From: 34-65-8 sp964516135
GTDB lineage: Bacteria; Pseudomonadota; Alphaproteobacteria; Sphingomonadales; Sphingomonadaceae
NCBI GenBank assembly: GCA_964516135.1
Contig: CAZEWN010000004.1
Coordinates: 62,001-126,000 of the forward strand
DNA: 64,000 bases
Reading direction: 5' to 3'
Below are positions 51,783 through 61,305 of the stretch, one piece after another. Position 1 is the stretch's first letter; every line of letters starts with the position of its first letter. A program made the translations under genes and the position numbers. The notes beneath the pieces are model-generated. The model searched no databases, was not told the origin of the DNA, and worked only from the letters and a program-made list of their open reading frames with translations.

Positions 51783-53012
51783 ATGAGATCTGGAATCGTT
51801 GCAACTCTCCTCGCGGGAGTCGCTGGGCTTGCTACAGGCCCCCTGGCGGCTGAGCCGCTCACGCTGGAACAGGCGGTCGACAGGGCTGTCGCCGCCGCGC
51901 CCGAACTTGCCGCCAACGAGGCGAGCGTCGATGCCGCGCGGGCCAGCGCCCGTCAAGCGAGCTTTCGTCTGAATCCGACCGTGGCGGTCGAGGCCGAGAA
52001 CCTCGCCGGGACCGGCAATTACAGCGTGCTCGAACAACCCGAGGTGACCGTCACCTACTCGCAGCCAATCGAGCGCGGCGGGAAACGCGCGGCGCGGATG
52101 GCCTATGCCGCGCGCGGCGTAGAGCTGGCAGAAGCGCAGAGTCGGCTCGCACGCTTGCAGATCGGGCAGCAGGTCCAGCGCGCCTTCATCGACACGCAGA
52201 TCGCCGATCAGCTCGTCTGGATCGCCGAGCAGCGCCTCACCACCGAGAAGGCCTTACAGACCGAAGCGCTGCGACGGGTGCGCGGCTACAAGGATCCGCT
52301 GTTCGTGGAAACGGCCGCCTCGGCTCGCGTGACGGCGGCTGAGCTCGCCCTCGACGAGGCACGGGCACGGGCGGCTTCGGCGCGCAATCTGCTCGCATCC
52401 TATTGGGGCGGAAGCGGCGCAGGGCTGGATATCGCGAAAGGGATCGTGAAGCCGCCTGTGAGCGGCGATCTCGCGTCCGCCGACGCAGCGGTCCGCCAAG
52501 CGGCCCTTGCCCGCGCCAGCGCGGAAGTCGTGGTCGAGCAGTCGAGGGCCACGCCCGACTACACCGTCAGCGGCGGGGCGCGCTTCCTGCGCGAAACGAA
52601 CGACGTCGCGCTTGTTGCGGGTGTCTCGTTCCCGCTTGGCCGGTTCGACCGCAATCAGGGCAATATCGAGCGCGCCCAGGCAGAACGCCGCAGGCTGGAG
52701 GCCGAGGCCGAAGCGGACCGGCTCGCGCGCCTGCGCCGGCTGGTCTCGCTTCGCGCGCAGGCCGAGGCCGCATCGCAGCGTGCCGATGGCCTGATCGAGA
52801 AGGTCTACCCGCAGGCCCAGAAGACGCTGGCGCAGGTCCGCGAGGGGTACAACCGCGGCGGCTTCCGCTTCTCCGATATCCAGGCCGCGGCCGACGCCAT
52901 CATCGAGGTCCAGCAGCAGTGGGTCGAAGCGATGATCGCCTGGCGCGACGCCCAATCCGAAATCGATCGTTTGACCGGCCGCTTCGACGCGGCCGTGGAG
53001 ACTGTGCCATGA
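51783..53012 (+). CDS. czcC: Outer-membrane efflux protein CzcC (TolC family)
   Basis: 409 residues with signal peptide (to APLAAEP-like PLAA) and GGAGACC SD. Two OEP repeats with long coiled helices (about 30-215 and 225-405) form the trimeric tunnel of the CzcCBA exporter. Typical features are TYSQPIERGGKRAARM and the second-repeat FPLGRFDRNQGNIERAQAERRR. Next gene overlaps by ATGA, so czcC-czcB are coupled. Confidence 0.88.
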   Translation: MRSGIVATLLAGVAGLATGPLAAEPLTLEQAVDRAVAAAPELAANEASVDAARASARQASFRLNPTVAVEAENLAGTGNYSVLEQPEVTVTYSQPIERGGKRAARMAYAARGVELAEAQSRLARLQIGQQVQRAFIDTQIADQLVWIAEQRLTTEKALQTEALRRVRGYKDPLFVETAASARVTAAELALDEARARAASARNLLASYWGGSGAGLDIAKGIVKPPVSGDLASADAAVRQAALARASAEVVVEQSRATPDYTVSGGARFLRETNDVALVAGVSFPLGRFDRNQGNIERAQAERRRLEAEAEADRLARLRRLVSLRAQAEAASQRADGLIEKVYPQAQKTLAQVREGYNRGGFRFSDIQAAADAIIEVQQQWVEAMIAWRDAQSEIDRLTGRFDAAVETVP

Positions 53013-54247
53013 CACTCAAGTTCCTTACCCGCGTCGCGCCGCTGGCGCTGCTCGCGCTCCCGCTCGCCGCGTGCGGCTCGGCCGAAACCGAAGAGGCAGG
53101 GCATTCCGAGGAAGCCGAGGCTCCCGAAGGACCGCACGGCGGCCGCCTGTTGACCGATGGCAAGCTGTCGGTCGAGATCACGATCTATGAAGCCGGACAG
53201 GATCCGCAATACCGGGTCTATCCCTATCTCGATGGCAAGCCGCTGGACCCGGCGAAGGTCGATCTCCAGATCGTGCTGCGCCGGCTCGGCGGACAGATCG
53301 ACCGGTTCCGCTTCACTCCGCAAAAGGACTATCTGGCCGGGAACGGGGTGGTGGGTGAGCCGCACAGCTTCGATGTAGAAGTGATAGCCGTGGTCGATGG
53401 CAAACGCAGCCGCTGGACCTACGACAGTTACGAAGGCCGCACGACCATTGCCCCCGAGGCCGCCCGGCAAGGCGGTATAGAGGTCGCGACCGTCGGTCCG
53501 GCGACCATCGGCGACGCGCGCGAGCTGTTCGGAACCGTCGAGCTCAACCCCTCGGCGCGATCCGAAATCCGCGGCCAGTTTCCCGGCCGCGTGGTCTCCG
53601 TCACCAAGGATGTCGGCGATTATGTCCGGCGCGGCGAGCTGCTGGCGCGGGTGGAGTCGTCGGAAAGTCTCCAGACCTATCCGGTGTATTCCACCGTAAG
53701 CGGCGTGGTGGCAGAGCGGCCCGGCAACCCGGGCAACTTCACCGGCGACCAGCCGCTCTATGTGATCACCGATCCGGCAGCGACCACGGTGGTGTTCAAT
53801 ATTTTCCCCAAGGACCTCGGGATCGTGCGCCCCGGAATGCGGGTCGAGGTTGCTTCGCAGGACGGACGCGCGGTCGGCGCAACCACGCTCGGCGCGTATC
53901 TGCCCGAAGGCAATGCGCAAGCCGGCACCGCGCTGATCCGCGCGGCGATACCCAACCGGGGCGGCTGGATCAGGCCGGGGATGACCCTGCGGGGCAAGCT
54001 TGAGGTGAACCAGCAGAGCGTCCCGATCGCCGTGCGGACCGAAGCGATCCAGCCGTTTCGCGATTTCCAGGTCGTCTATGCCCGCTTCGGCGACACCTAC
54101 GAGGTGCGGATGCTCGAGCTGGGCCGCAAGGGCGCGGAATACACCGAAGTCCTCTCCGGCATCGAACCCGGCACACGTTACGTGACCAAGGGCTCCTTCC
54201 TCGTGCGCGCCGACGTCGAAAAGTCCGGCGCGAGCCATGACCACTAA
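53009..54247 (+). CDS. czcB: Periplasmic adaptor CzcB (HlyD/membrane-fusion family), lipoprotein
   Basis: 412 residues from ATG 53009, overlapping czcC by ATGA; a longer in-frame ORF from 52403 lies in czcC and is not real. Signal with lipobox LAAC (Cys20). N-terminal acidic/His part, barrel-sandwich lipoyl halves (PGRVVSVTKDVGDYVRRGELLARVESSE) and the C-terminal ITLEL-like motif. The end reads SGASHDH, a likely metal ligand. Links CzcA to CzcC. CzcA follows after 14 bases. Confidence 0.92.
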   Translation: MTLKFLTRVAPLALLALPLAACGSAETEEAGHSEEAEAPEGPHGGRLLTDGKLSVEITIYEAGQDPQYRVYPYLDGKPLDPAKVDLQIVLRRLGGQIDRFRFTPQKDYLAGNGVVGEPHSFDVEVIAVVDGKRSRWTYDSYEGRTTIAPEAARQGGIEVATVGPATIGDARELFGTVELNPSARSEIRGQFPGRVVSVTKDVGDYVRRGELLARVESSESLQTYPVYSTVSGVVAERPGNPGNFTGDQPLYVITDPAATTVVFNIFPKDLGIVRPGMRVEVASQDGRAVGATTLGAYLPEGNAQAGTALIRAAIPNRGGWIRPGMTLRGKLEVNQQSVPIAVRTEAIQPFRDFQVVYARFGDTYEVRMLELGRKGAEYTEVLSGIEPGTRYVTKGSFLVRADVEKSGASHDH

Positions 54248-54261
54248 GAGGTACCTTCGCC

Positions 54262-57200
54262 ATGCTTGAACGCATCGTCGGACTATCGATCCGTCAGCGC
54301 TGGTTCGTCCTCGCGCTCGTCGCCCTGTTCAGCGCAATCGGGGTGTGGAGCGCGACCCGGCTGCCGATCGACGCCGTGCCGGACATCACAAACGTCCAGG
54401 TCCAGATCAACACCGAAGCCGCCGGCTATTCGCCGCTCGAATCCGAGCAGCGGATCACCTTCCCGATCGAGACCGCAATCGCGGGCATTCCGAACCTCGA
54501 CTACACGCGATCGATCTCGCGCTACGGTCTCAGCCAGGTCACCGTCGTCTTCAAGGACGGGACCGACATCTTCTTCGCCCGCCAGCTCGTCAACGAGCGC
54601 ATCCAGCAGGTGAAGTCGCAGCTGCCCGAAGGAATCGAGCCGCAGATGGGGCCGATCGCGACGGGGCTCGGCGAGATTTTCATGTTCGCCATCGAACCCG
54701 AACCGGGCGCGCGCAAGCCCGACGGGTCCGAATGGACGCCGATCGATCTGCGGACCTTGTCGGACTGGGTGGTTCGACCGCAGTTGCGGACGATTCCCGG
54801 CGTCGCCGAGGTCAACACGGTCGGCGGCTATGAGCGGCAGTATCACGTCACGCCCGACCCAATGCAGCTCGCGGCGATGGGGCTGTCGCTGTCCGACGTG
54901 GTCGAGGCGCTTGAGCGGAACAACGCCAACCGCGGCGCCGGCTATGTCGAACGCGGCGGCGAGCAGATCCTGATCCGCGTACCGGGTCAGGCGGCAAATG
55001 AGGCCGATCTGGGTGGCATCGTCATCGCGACCCGCGGCGGAGTTCCGATCCGTGTCTCCGATGTCGCGCAGATCAGCATCGGCTCCGACCTACGCTCCGG
55101 GGCCGCGACCGAGAACGGCAAGGAAATCGTGCTCGGCACGGTGCTCATGCTCACCGGCGGCAACCCCAGCGTGGTCGCCCAGGCCTCGGCCGACAAGCTC
55201 GAGCAGATCACCGCCTCGCTTCCCGAGGGCGTCGTCGCCCACCCGCTCTACGACCGCACCGAACTCGTCGGTCGCACCATCGCGACGGTCGAGAAGAACC
55301 TCGCCGAGGGCGCTCTTCTGGTCGTCGTCGTGCTGTTTCTGCTTCTGGGCAATCTGCGCGCCGCGCTGATTACCGCGGCGGTGATTCCCATCGCGATGCT
55401 GATGACGCTGACCGGCATGCTCGCCACGCGTACGTCCGCCAATCTGATGAGCCTCGGCGCGCTCGACTTCGGGCTGATCGTCGACGGAGCGGTGATCATC
55501 GTCGAAAACTGCCTGCGGCGGCTCGGCGAACAGCAACATCGCCTCGGCAGGCTGCTGGATCGCGAGGAACGGTTCGGACTGGTCGCATCGGCCAGCGCCG
55601 AAGTGATCCGGCCGAGCATCTTCGGGATCATCATCATCACGGCGGTCTATCTGCCGATCTTCGCGCTCGAAGGCATCGAGGGGAAGACCTTTCACCCGAT
55701 GGCGATTACCGTCGTGCTCGCGCTGACGGCGGCGATGATCCTTTCGCTCACGCTGGTTCCGGCTGCGGTCGCCATGTTCGTGACCGGCAAGGTCGAGGAG
55801 AAGGAAAACCGCGTGATGCGGTGGATCTCCACCCGGTACGCGCCGCTTCTCGACCGCGTCCTCGCCCGTCCCAAGCCCGTGGTCGCCGGGGCCCTGCTCC
55901 TTGTGGCGCTGGCCGGTGCGGGTGCGACGCGGCTCGGATCGGAATTCATCCCGCAGCTGGACGAAGGCGACATCGCCATGCACGCGCTGCGCATTCCCGG
56001 CACCAGCCTGTCGCAATCCATTGAGATGCAGACGGCGCTCGAAACCCGGATCAGGCAGTTTCCCGAAGTCGAGCGGGTGTTCGCCAAGATCGGCACGCCC
56101 GATGTCGCCACCGACCCTATGCCCCCGTCTGTGGCGGACAACTTCATCATGCTGAAGCCGCGCGAGGACTGGCCCGATTCGCGCAAGCCGCGCGACCAGC
56201 TTGTTGCAGAGCTCAATGCCGCCGTCGATGAAATCCCCGGCAACAATTACGAGTTCACCCAGCCGGTGCAGATGCGCATGAACGAGCTCATCGCGGGCGT
56301 TCGCGCCGACGTGGCGGTCAAGCTGTTCGGCGACGATCTCGACCAGTTGATCGCCAGCGGGCAGGCGCTCGAGGAGGTGGTGGGCTCAGTTCCCGGGGCC
56401 GCCGACGTCAAGCTGGAACAGGTCACCGGCCTGCCGGTTCTGTCGATCGTCCCGCGGCGCGAGATGCTCGCGAGCTACGGTGTCAGCGTCGAGACCGTCC
56501 AAGACATCGTATCGACTGCCACGGGCGGGCAGAACGCGGGACAGGTGTTCGACGGTGACCGGCGTTTCCCGGTGGTCGTGCGTCTGCCGGAAAGCCTGCG
56601 GACCGATCTCGACGGTTTGCAGAACCTGCCGGTCCCGCTCGCGAACGGAGCCTCGGTGCCTCTGGGTGAACTCGCGGACATTTCGCTGGCGTCGGGGCCG
56701 AACCAGGTCAGCCGCGAGAACGGCAAACGGCGTGCGGTGATCACCGCCAACGTGCGCGACCGCGACCTCGGAAGCTTCATCGAAGAACTCCAGTCGAGGA
56801 TCGGCGAGGAGGTCGAGCTGCCGAATGGATACTATGTCGAATACGGCGGGACGTTCGAGCAGCTCCAGTCTGCCGCGACGAGGCTCTCGATTGTCGTGCC
56901 GCTCGTGCTGCTGCTGATCTTCGGACTGCTCTACACGCTGTTCCGTTCCTGGCGCGATGCCGGGGTTGTCTTCACCGGCGTGCCGCTGGCGCTGACCGGC
57001 GGCGTGGCGGCGCTAGCGCTGCGCGACATCCCGTTCTCGATCTCGGCAGGCGTCGGCTTCATCGCGCTATCGGGCGTGGCGGTGCTCAACGGCGTCGTCA
57101 TGCTGTCGTTCATCAGCGACCTGCGTGTCCGCGGCGAGAACCTTCTGGAGGCGATCAGGCACGGCGCACTGACCCGACTGCGGCCGGTATTGATGACGGC

Positions 57201-57393
57201 ACTGGTGGCGTCGCTTGGATTCGTACCGATGGCGCTCAACGTCGGCGCCGGTTCCGAAGTCCAGCGACCACTAGCGACCGTCGTGATCGGCGGGATCATC
57301 TCGTCAACGATCCTGACGCTGCTCGTCCTGCCCGCGCTCTACTGGCTGGTGCACCGGCGCGATCGGGAAGAATCGGGAGAGGCCAGCACATGA
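54262..57393 (+). CDS. czcA: Heavy-metal efflux RND pump CzcA (HME class)
   Basis: 1043 residues, full length for HME-RND. Twelve helices and two large periplasmic loops. The proton-path residues are intact in DFGLIVDGAVIIVEN: Asp402, Asp408, Glu415, the same numbers as in the Cupriavidus CzcA. The sequence DFG-x-x-x-DG is the Zn/Co/Cd-type (HME1/2) signature rather than the Cu/Ag (CusA) one. With CzcB and CzcC it exports metal from the periplasm out of the cell. The stop overlaps the P-type ATPase start by 4 bases. Confidence 0.93.
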   Translation: MLERIVGLSIRQRWFVLALVALFSAIGVWSATRLPIDAVPDITNVQVQINTEAAGYSPLESEQRITFPIETAIAGIPNLDYTRSISRYGLSQVTVVFKDGTDIFFARQLVNERIQQVKSQLPEGIEPQMGPIATGLGEIFMFAIEPEPGARKPDGSEWTPIDLRTLSDWVVRPQLRTIPGVAEVNTVGGYERQYHVTPDPMQLAAMGLSLSDVVEALERNNANRGAGYVERGGEQILIRVPGQAANEADLGGIVIATRGGVPIRVSDVAQISIGSDLRSGAATENGKEIVLGTVLMLTGGNPSVVAQASADKLEQITASLPEGVVAHPLYDRTELVGRTIATVEKNLAEGALLVVVVLFLLLGNLRAALITAAVIPIAMLMTLTGMLATRTSANLMSLGALDFGLIVDGAVIIVENCLRRLGEQQHRLGRLLDREERFGLVASASAEVIRPSIFGIIIITAVYLPIFALEGIEGKTFHPMAITVVLALTAAMILSLTLVPAAVAMFVTGKVEEKENRVMRWISTRYAPLLDRVLARPKPVVAGALLLVALAGAGATRLGSEFIPQLDEGDIAMHALRIPGTSLSQSIEMQTALETRIRQFPEVERVFAKIGTPDVATDPMPPSVADNFIMLKPREDWPDSRKPRDQLVAELNAAVDEIPGNNYEFTQPVQMRMNELIAGVRADVAVKLFGDDLDQLIASGQALEEVVGSVPGAADVKLEQVTGLPVLSIVPRREMLASYGVSVETVQDIVSTATGGQNAGQVFDGDRRFPVVVRLPESLRTDLDGLQNLPVPLANGASVPLGELADISLASGPNQVSRENGKRRAVITANVRDRDLGSFIEELQSRIGEEVELPNGYYVEYGGTFEQLQSAATRLSIVVPLVLLLIFGLLYTLFRSWRDAGVVFTGVPLALTGGVAALALRDIPFSISAGVGFIALSGVAVLNGVVMLSFISDLRVRGENLLEAIRHGALTRLRPVLMTALVASLGFVPMALNVGAGSEVQRPLATVVIGGIISSTILTLLVLPALYWLVHRRDREESGEAST

Positions 57394-59372
57394 GTCAGAC
57401 CGATCACGACGAAACCGGCCACGCTCATGGCGGCATTTTCGGCCCGCGAACCGAACTGAACTTGGCGCTGCTCAGTGGCGCGACGCTCGCCATCGGCTTT
57501 GCGGTGGAGAACCTAGCCTCGGGATTTCCCGAATGGCTTCCCACCGCCTTCTACCTGGCCGCGTATTTCTTTGGTGGCTTTTACACCCTCCGCGAGGCCA
57601 TCGAGAACCTGCGGCATCGCAAGTTCGCGATCGATTCCCTGATGCTGGTGGCGGCCGCGGGTGCCGCCATGCTCGGCGCATTTGCCGAGGGCGCGCTGCT
57701 GTTGTTCCTCTTCAGCATCGGTCACGCGCTTGAAGGCTATGCGATGGGCCGGGCGCGGCGCGCCATCGAGGCCTTGTCAGAGCTGGCTCCCGATGTCGCC
57801 ACGGTCCTGCGCGATGGAGCCGAGTTGGTACTGCCTGTCGAGGAACTGGCCGCAGGAGATGTCGTACGCGTCCGGCCCAATGAGCGGCTTCCTGCCGACG
57901 GCTTCGTGATCGAGGGCCATTCGGCGGTCGATCAGGCGCCGGTGACCGGCGAAAGCATGCCGGTCGACAAGTCGCCGGTTGCGGACCGCGCCGTCGCCCG
58001 ATCAAGGCCGGACGCAGTGACCGCCGGCTCGCGGGTATTCGCGGGTACGCTGAATGGCGGGGGTGCCCTCGAGGTCGAGGTGACACGGATCGCCGCGCAA
58101 AGCACGCTGAGCAAAATTGCCCAGCTGGTCAGCGAAGCCGAGAACGAGCGGTCGCCCACCCAGCGCATGACCGACCGCTTCGAACGCATCTTCGTGCCGC
58201 TAGTTCTCGGTCTTGCCTTCATCCTGTTGTTCGCCTTCACTGTTATCGACGAGCCGTTCCGCGACAGCTTCTATCGCTCGATGGCGGTGCTGGTCGCGGC
58301 CAGCCCCTGTGCGCTCGCAATTGCGACCCCTAGCGCCGTGCTGTCGGGAATCGGCCGGGCCGGCCGGGGCGGGGTGCTCATCAAGAACGGCGCCGCGCTC
58401 GAGGATCTTGGCGTGCTGAAGGCGATGGCTTTCGACAAGACCGGCACGCTGACCCAGGGCGAGCCCCGGATCACCGACATCCTCCCCGCGAAGGGGGTCG
58501 AGGAGCAGTATCTGCTTGCGACCACCGTCGCGGTCGAGAGGCTGAGCGATCACCCCCTCGCGCAAGCGATCGTGCGCGACGGCAGCGAGCGCTTGAAGGA
58601 CACGCTCCTACTCGAAGCGCGCGACCTCAGGAGCCTGACCGGGCAGGGCGTCACCGCAAAGCTGGATCAGGACACCGTCTGGATCGGTAAGGCCGAGATG
58701 TTCGGGAAGGACGGACTGGAACCGTTGGAGCCCGATACTGCCGCAGCGATCGACAGACTGCGCGCTGGCGGGCGCACGACGATGGCGATCCGCAAGGGCG
58801 GCCGCGATCTCGGAGTGATCGGCCTCATGGACACGCCGCGCGAAGGGGTTCGCGATGCGCTTGCGCAGTTGCGCTCCCTTGGGATCGAGCGAATGGTGAT
58901 GATCTCGGGCGATCACAGCAAGGTTGCCCAGTCGATCGCCAGGGAAGTGGGTCTCGACGAGGCGCACGGCGATCTCATGCCCGAGGACAAGGTCGAGACC
59001 ATCGCGGCGCTCAGCCGCGAGGCCAAGGTCGCAATGGTGGGAGACGGCGTGAACGACGCGCCGGCCATGGCCAAGGCGACCGTCGGCATCGCTATGGGCG
59101 CCGCGGGCTCCGATGTAGCACTCGAGACCGCCGATGTCGCCCTGATGGCGGACGACCTGCGCCATCTGCCCTTCGCTGTCGGACTGAGCCGCCAGTCGCG
59201 GCGTATCATTCGGCAAAATGTGTTCGTGAGTCTGGGGGTGGTGGCGCTGCTTGTTCCCGCCACGATTCTGGGCCTCGGTATCGGCCCCGCGGTCGTGATG
59301 CACGAAGGTTCCACCCTGCTGGTGGTGTTCAACGCCCTTCGTCTGCTCGCCTACCGTGATCCCACCGTCTGA
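57390..59372 (+). CDS. P1B-4-type metal-translocating ATPase (CzcP/CoaT-like)
   Basis: 660 residues, overlapping czcA by ATGA. Cytoplasm-to-periplasm metal pump. N-terminus is short with His-rich HDETGHAHGG and no HMA domain. Helix-6 motif SPC (305-307) in place of CPC, and HEGST (638-642) in the last helices, are the hallmarks of the P1B-4 class (Co/Zn/Cd-type). Actuator TGES, phosphorylation DKTGT (349-353), ATP-site SDHPLAQAI and GDGVNDAPA are all intact, so it should be active. Confidence 0.93.
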   Translation: MSQTDHDETGHAHGGIFGPRTELNLALLSGATLAIGFAVENLASGFPEWLPTAFYLAAYFFGGFYTLREAIENLRHRKFAIDSLMLVAAAGAAMLGAFAEGALLLFLFSIGHALEGYAMGRARRAIEALSELAPDVATVLRDGAELVLPVEELAAGDVVRVRPNERLPADGFVIEGHSAVDQAPVTGESMPVDKSPVADRAVARSRPDAVTAGSRVFAGTLNGGGALEVEVTRIAAQSTLSKIAQLVSEAENERSPTQRMTDRFERIFVPLVLGLAFILLFAFTVIDEPFRDSFYRSMAVLVAASPCALAIATPSAVLSGIGRAGRGGVLIKNGAALEDLGVLKAMAFDKTGTLTQGEPRITDILPAKGVEEQYLLATTVAVERLSDHPLAQAIVRDGSERLKDTLLLEARDLRSLTGQGVTAKLDQDTVWIGKAEMFGKDGLEPLEPDTAAAIDRLRAGGRTTMAIRKGGRDLGVIGLMDTPREGVRDALAQLRSLGIERMVMISGDHSKVAQSIAREVGLDEAHGDLMPEDKVETIAALSREAKVAMVGDGVNDAPAMAKATVGIAMGAAGSDVALETADVALMADDLRHLPFAVGLSRQSRRIIRQNVFVSLGVVALLVPATILGLGIGPAVVMHEGSTLLVVFNALRLLAYRDPTV

Positions 59373-59426
59373 ACGATCTCGCTCGTTCCCCCGTCCCAAG
59401 CCAATTTCCATCCCCAGGAGTCCAAC

Positions 59427-60149
59427 GTGTCCGCTGCCACCCGGTTTGATCTATCCCACATCCCGCGCCGCTATCTTGTCGCGGCTTCATTCCTGCTCCT
59501 GCTGCTGTGCACGAGCGTCGAGGTCTGGGCGCACAATGTCGCCGAGGGCGACAAGGGCTATATCCAGGAGATGAGCGGGGTGCAGATTCTGCCGTATATC
59601 TACCTCGGCGCCAAGCACATGGTGACGGGATACGACCACCTGCTGTTCCTGTTCGGCGTCATCTTCTTCCTCTACCGGCTGAAGGACATCGGCATCTATG
59701 TGACGCTGTTCGCCATCGGGCATTCGACCACGCTGCTGTTCGGTGTGCTCACCGGGATCAGCGCGAACGCCTATCTCATCGACGCGATCATCGGCCTGTC
59801 GGTGGTCTACAAGGCGCTCGACAACCTCGGGGCCTTTCAGCGCTGGTTCGGCGTCCAGCCCAATACCAAGGCGGCGACGCTGGTGTTCGGGTTCTTCCAC
59901 GGCTTTGGCCTCGCGACCAAGATCCTCGAGTTTCAGATCCCGCAAGAAGGCCTGGTCGAGAACCTGATCGCTTTCAACGTCGGGGTCGAGATCGGTCAGC
60001 TGCTGGCGCTCGCGGGCATTCTTGTGGTGATGGGCTACTGGCGGCGAACCTCCAGCTTCATGCGCCATGCCTTCGCCGCGAACGCCATCGTGATGACCGC
60101 GGGCTTCATGCTCGTCGGCTACCAGCTCGCTGGCTACGCGGTCAGCTGA
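59427..60149 (+). CDS. HupE/UreJ_2-family membrane protein
   Basis: 240 residues from GTG 59427, CAGGAG SD 6 bases upstream. Signal-like first helix, then six helices with the family motif HMVTGYDHLLFLFGVIFF, FAIGHSTTLLFG and FGFFHGFGLA. His and Asp in the membrane fit nickel/cobalt or related metal movement; HupE/UreJ members are metal permease candidates. Its place at the end of the czc operon (54 bases after the ATPase) suggests a related task; direction is unknown. Confidence 0.82.
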   Translation: MSAATRFDLSHIPRRYLVAASFLLLLLCTSVEVWAHNVAEGDKGYIQEMSGVQILPYIYLGAKHMVTGYDHLLFLFGVIFFLYRLKDIGIYVTLFAIGHSTTLLFGVLTGISANAYLIDAIIGLSVVYKALDNLGAFQRWFGVQPNTKAATLVFGFFHGFGLATKILEFQIPQEGLVENLIAFNVGVEIGQLLALAGILVVMGYWRRTSSFMRHAFAANAIVMTAGFMLVGYQLAGYAVS

Positions 60150-60179
60150 TCCCCCAGTCTCGAATTCGGAGTTTCCACC

Positions 60180-60974
60180 ATGTTCAATTCGCAACGTCCC
60201 AACATCGACGACCTTCCCACCTCGCGCCAGCTCGTTCGGGCAACGGCAATCTCTGCGGCAGCAGCGGGTGCGCTGCTGATAACGGTCGTCCTGCCCGCCG
60301 AATACGCGATCGACCCGACCGGCATTGGCGGTGCGCTCGGCTTTACCGAAATGGGCGAGATCAAGGCCCAGCTGGCCCAGGAAGCCGCCGCCGACCGCGC
60401 CGCCACCGCATTGACGGCTGAGGCCGCTCCTGCTGCCACTGCCGCCGTAGCCACAAAGTCCGGGGTTGTCGGCGCCGCCACCGGCGTCCGCTCCGATGTA
60501 ACCGAGCTGACGCTGACGCCCGGTCAGGGCGCCGAGATCAAGGCGACGATGGCCGAGGGAACGACCCTGACCTACGACTGGTCGGTCTCGGGCGGCGCGG
60601 TCAACTACGACACCCATGCCGATGCGCCGGGCATCGACTACCACGGCTACGACAAGGGCACCAACTCTGCCGGCGAGCGCGGCCAGCTGGTAGCGCCGTT
60701 CGACGGCAAGCACGGCTGGTTCTGGCGCAATCGCGGTGACGGGCCGGTTACGGTCGCCGCGCTATCTAGCCGCATCGTCTCTACCGATGCAGTGCCGCAC
60801 CCGACGAACGCGATCGCGTTGGCACCGCTGGTCGCCGACGCCCTTGCGAAACCCCACTCCAGCACGACAAACGGCATCCGCCATCGCCGTCCTCCCGAAA
60901 TCCTCGACGAGGTCGATCGCGCGGGCTTCGACTCATTCCCCGCGAGCGATCCGCCACCATGGACTCGAGGTTGA
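60180..60974 (+). CDS. Membrane-anchor protein of the czc cluster with a replaced C-terminus
   Basis: 264 residues. Residues about 1-195 look like the anchor protein found beside czc genes: N-terminal helix (about 22-45, ATAISAAAAGALLITVV), Ala-rich linker, then a beta-rich periplasmic part with LTYDWSVSGGAVNYDTHAD, HGYDKG and KHGWFWRN. From about residue 197 (GDGPVTVAAL..) the sequence changes character and ends with RAGFDSFPASDPPPW, a tail typical of unrelated small sphingomonad proteins. I infer a gene fusion by deletion. Whether it is stable or functional is open. Confidence 0.6.
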   Translation: MFNSQRPNIDDLPTSRQLVRATAISAAAAGALLITVVLPAEYAIDPTGIGGALGFTEMGEIKAQLAQEAAADRAATALTAEAAPAATAAVATKSGVVGAATGVRSDVTELTLTPGQGAEIKATMAEGTTLTYDWSVSGGAVNYDTHADAPGIDYHGYDKGTNSAGERGQLVAPFDGKHGWFWRNRGDGPVTVAALSSRIVSTDAVPHPTNAIALAPLVADALAKPHSSTTNGIRHRRPPEILDEVDRAGFDSFPASDPPPWTRG

Positions 60975-61305
60975 CCCCCTATGGCCGCCCGGACGGTGAC
61001 AGGAACAGGCGCAATGATCCAAGCAAACTCCCTCGAGACTTGGCGTGAGACTTTCCGGTCCGACCGCCCACACCCAACAGACCGTCGAGCGGGTCCGCGC
61101 GCTCGGCGCGACTGCCGCCCCGGTAGAGCAGGCGGTCTACAGTATCCTGATCGCCGCCGACCGTCTTGCGGTGCTGCGATGTGGACGATCGTTCACATGA
61201 GCTACGCGTGTCTTGTTGATTCTTCCGATGCGCCTGCTCGCTTGATGGCCGAGGCGACCCCCATGACCACACCAGGCCCCCGTTGGCGAACTGAAAGGCT
61301 GCTCG
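60975..61305 (+). other. Gene-poor relic stretch after the metal cluster
   Basis: 331 bases with no convincing gene. A 51-codon ORF from GTG 61045 to 61200 has fairly ordinary protein character (AHTQQTVERVRALGATAAPVE) but no SD and no family, so it may be a fragment. The last 20 bases carry the AAAGG site of the MBL gene. Confidence 0.4.

Noticed and set aside
52403..53008. N-terminal extension of CzcB by about 200 codons
   Set aside because: It reads through czcC in another frame. ATG 53009 gives a proper lipoprotein signal and a 4-base overlap with czcC.
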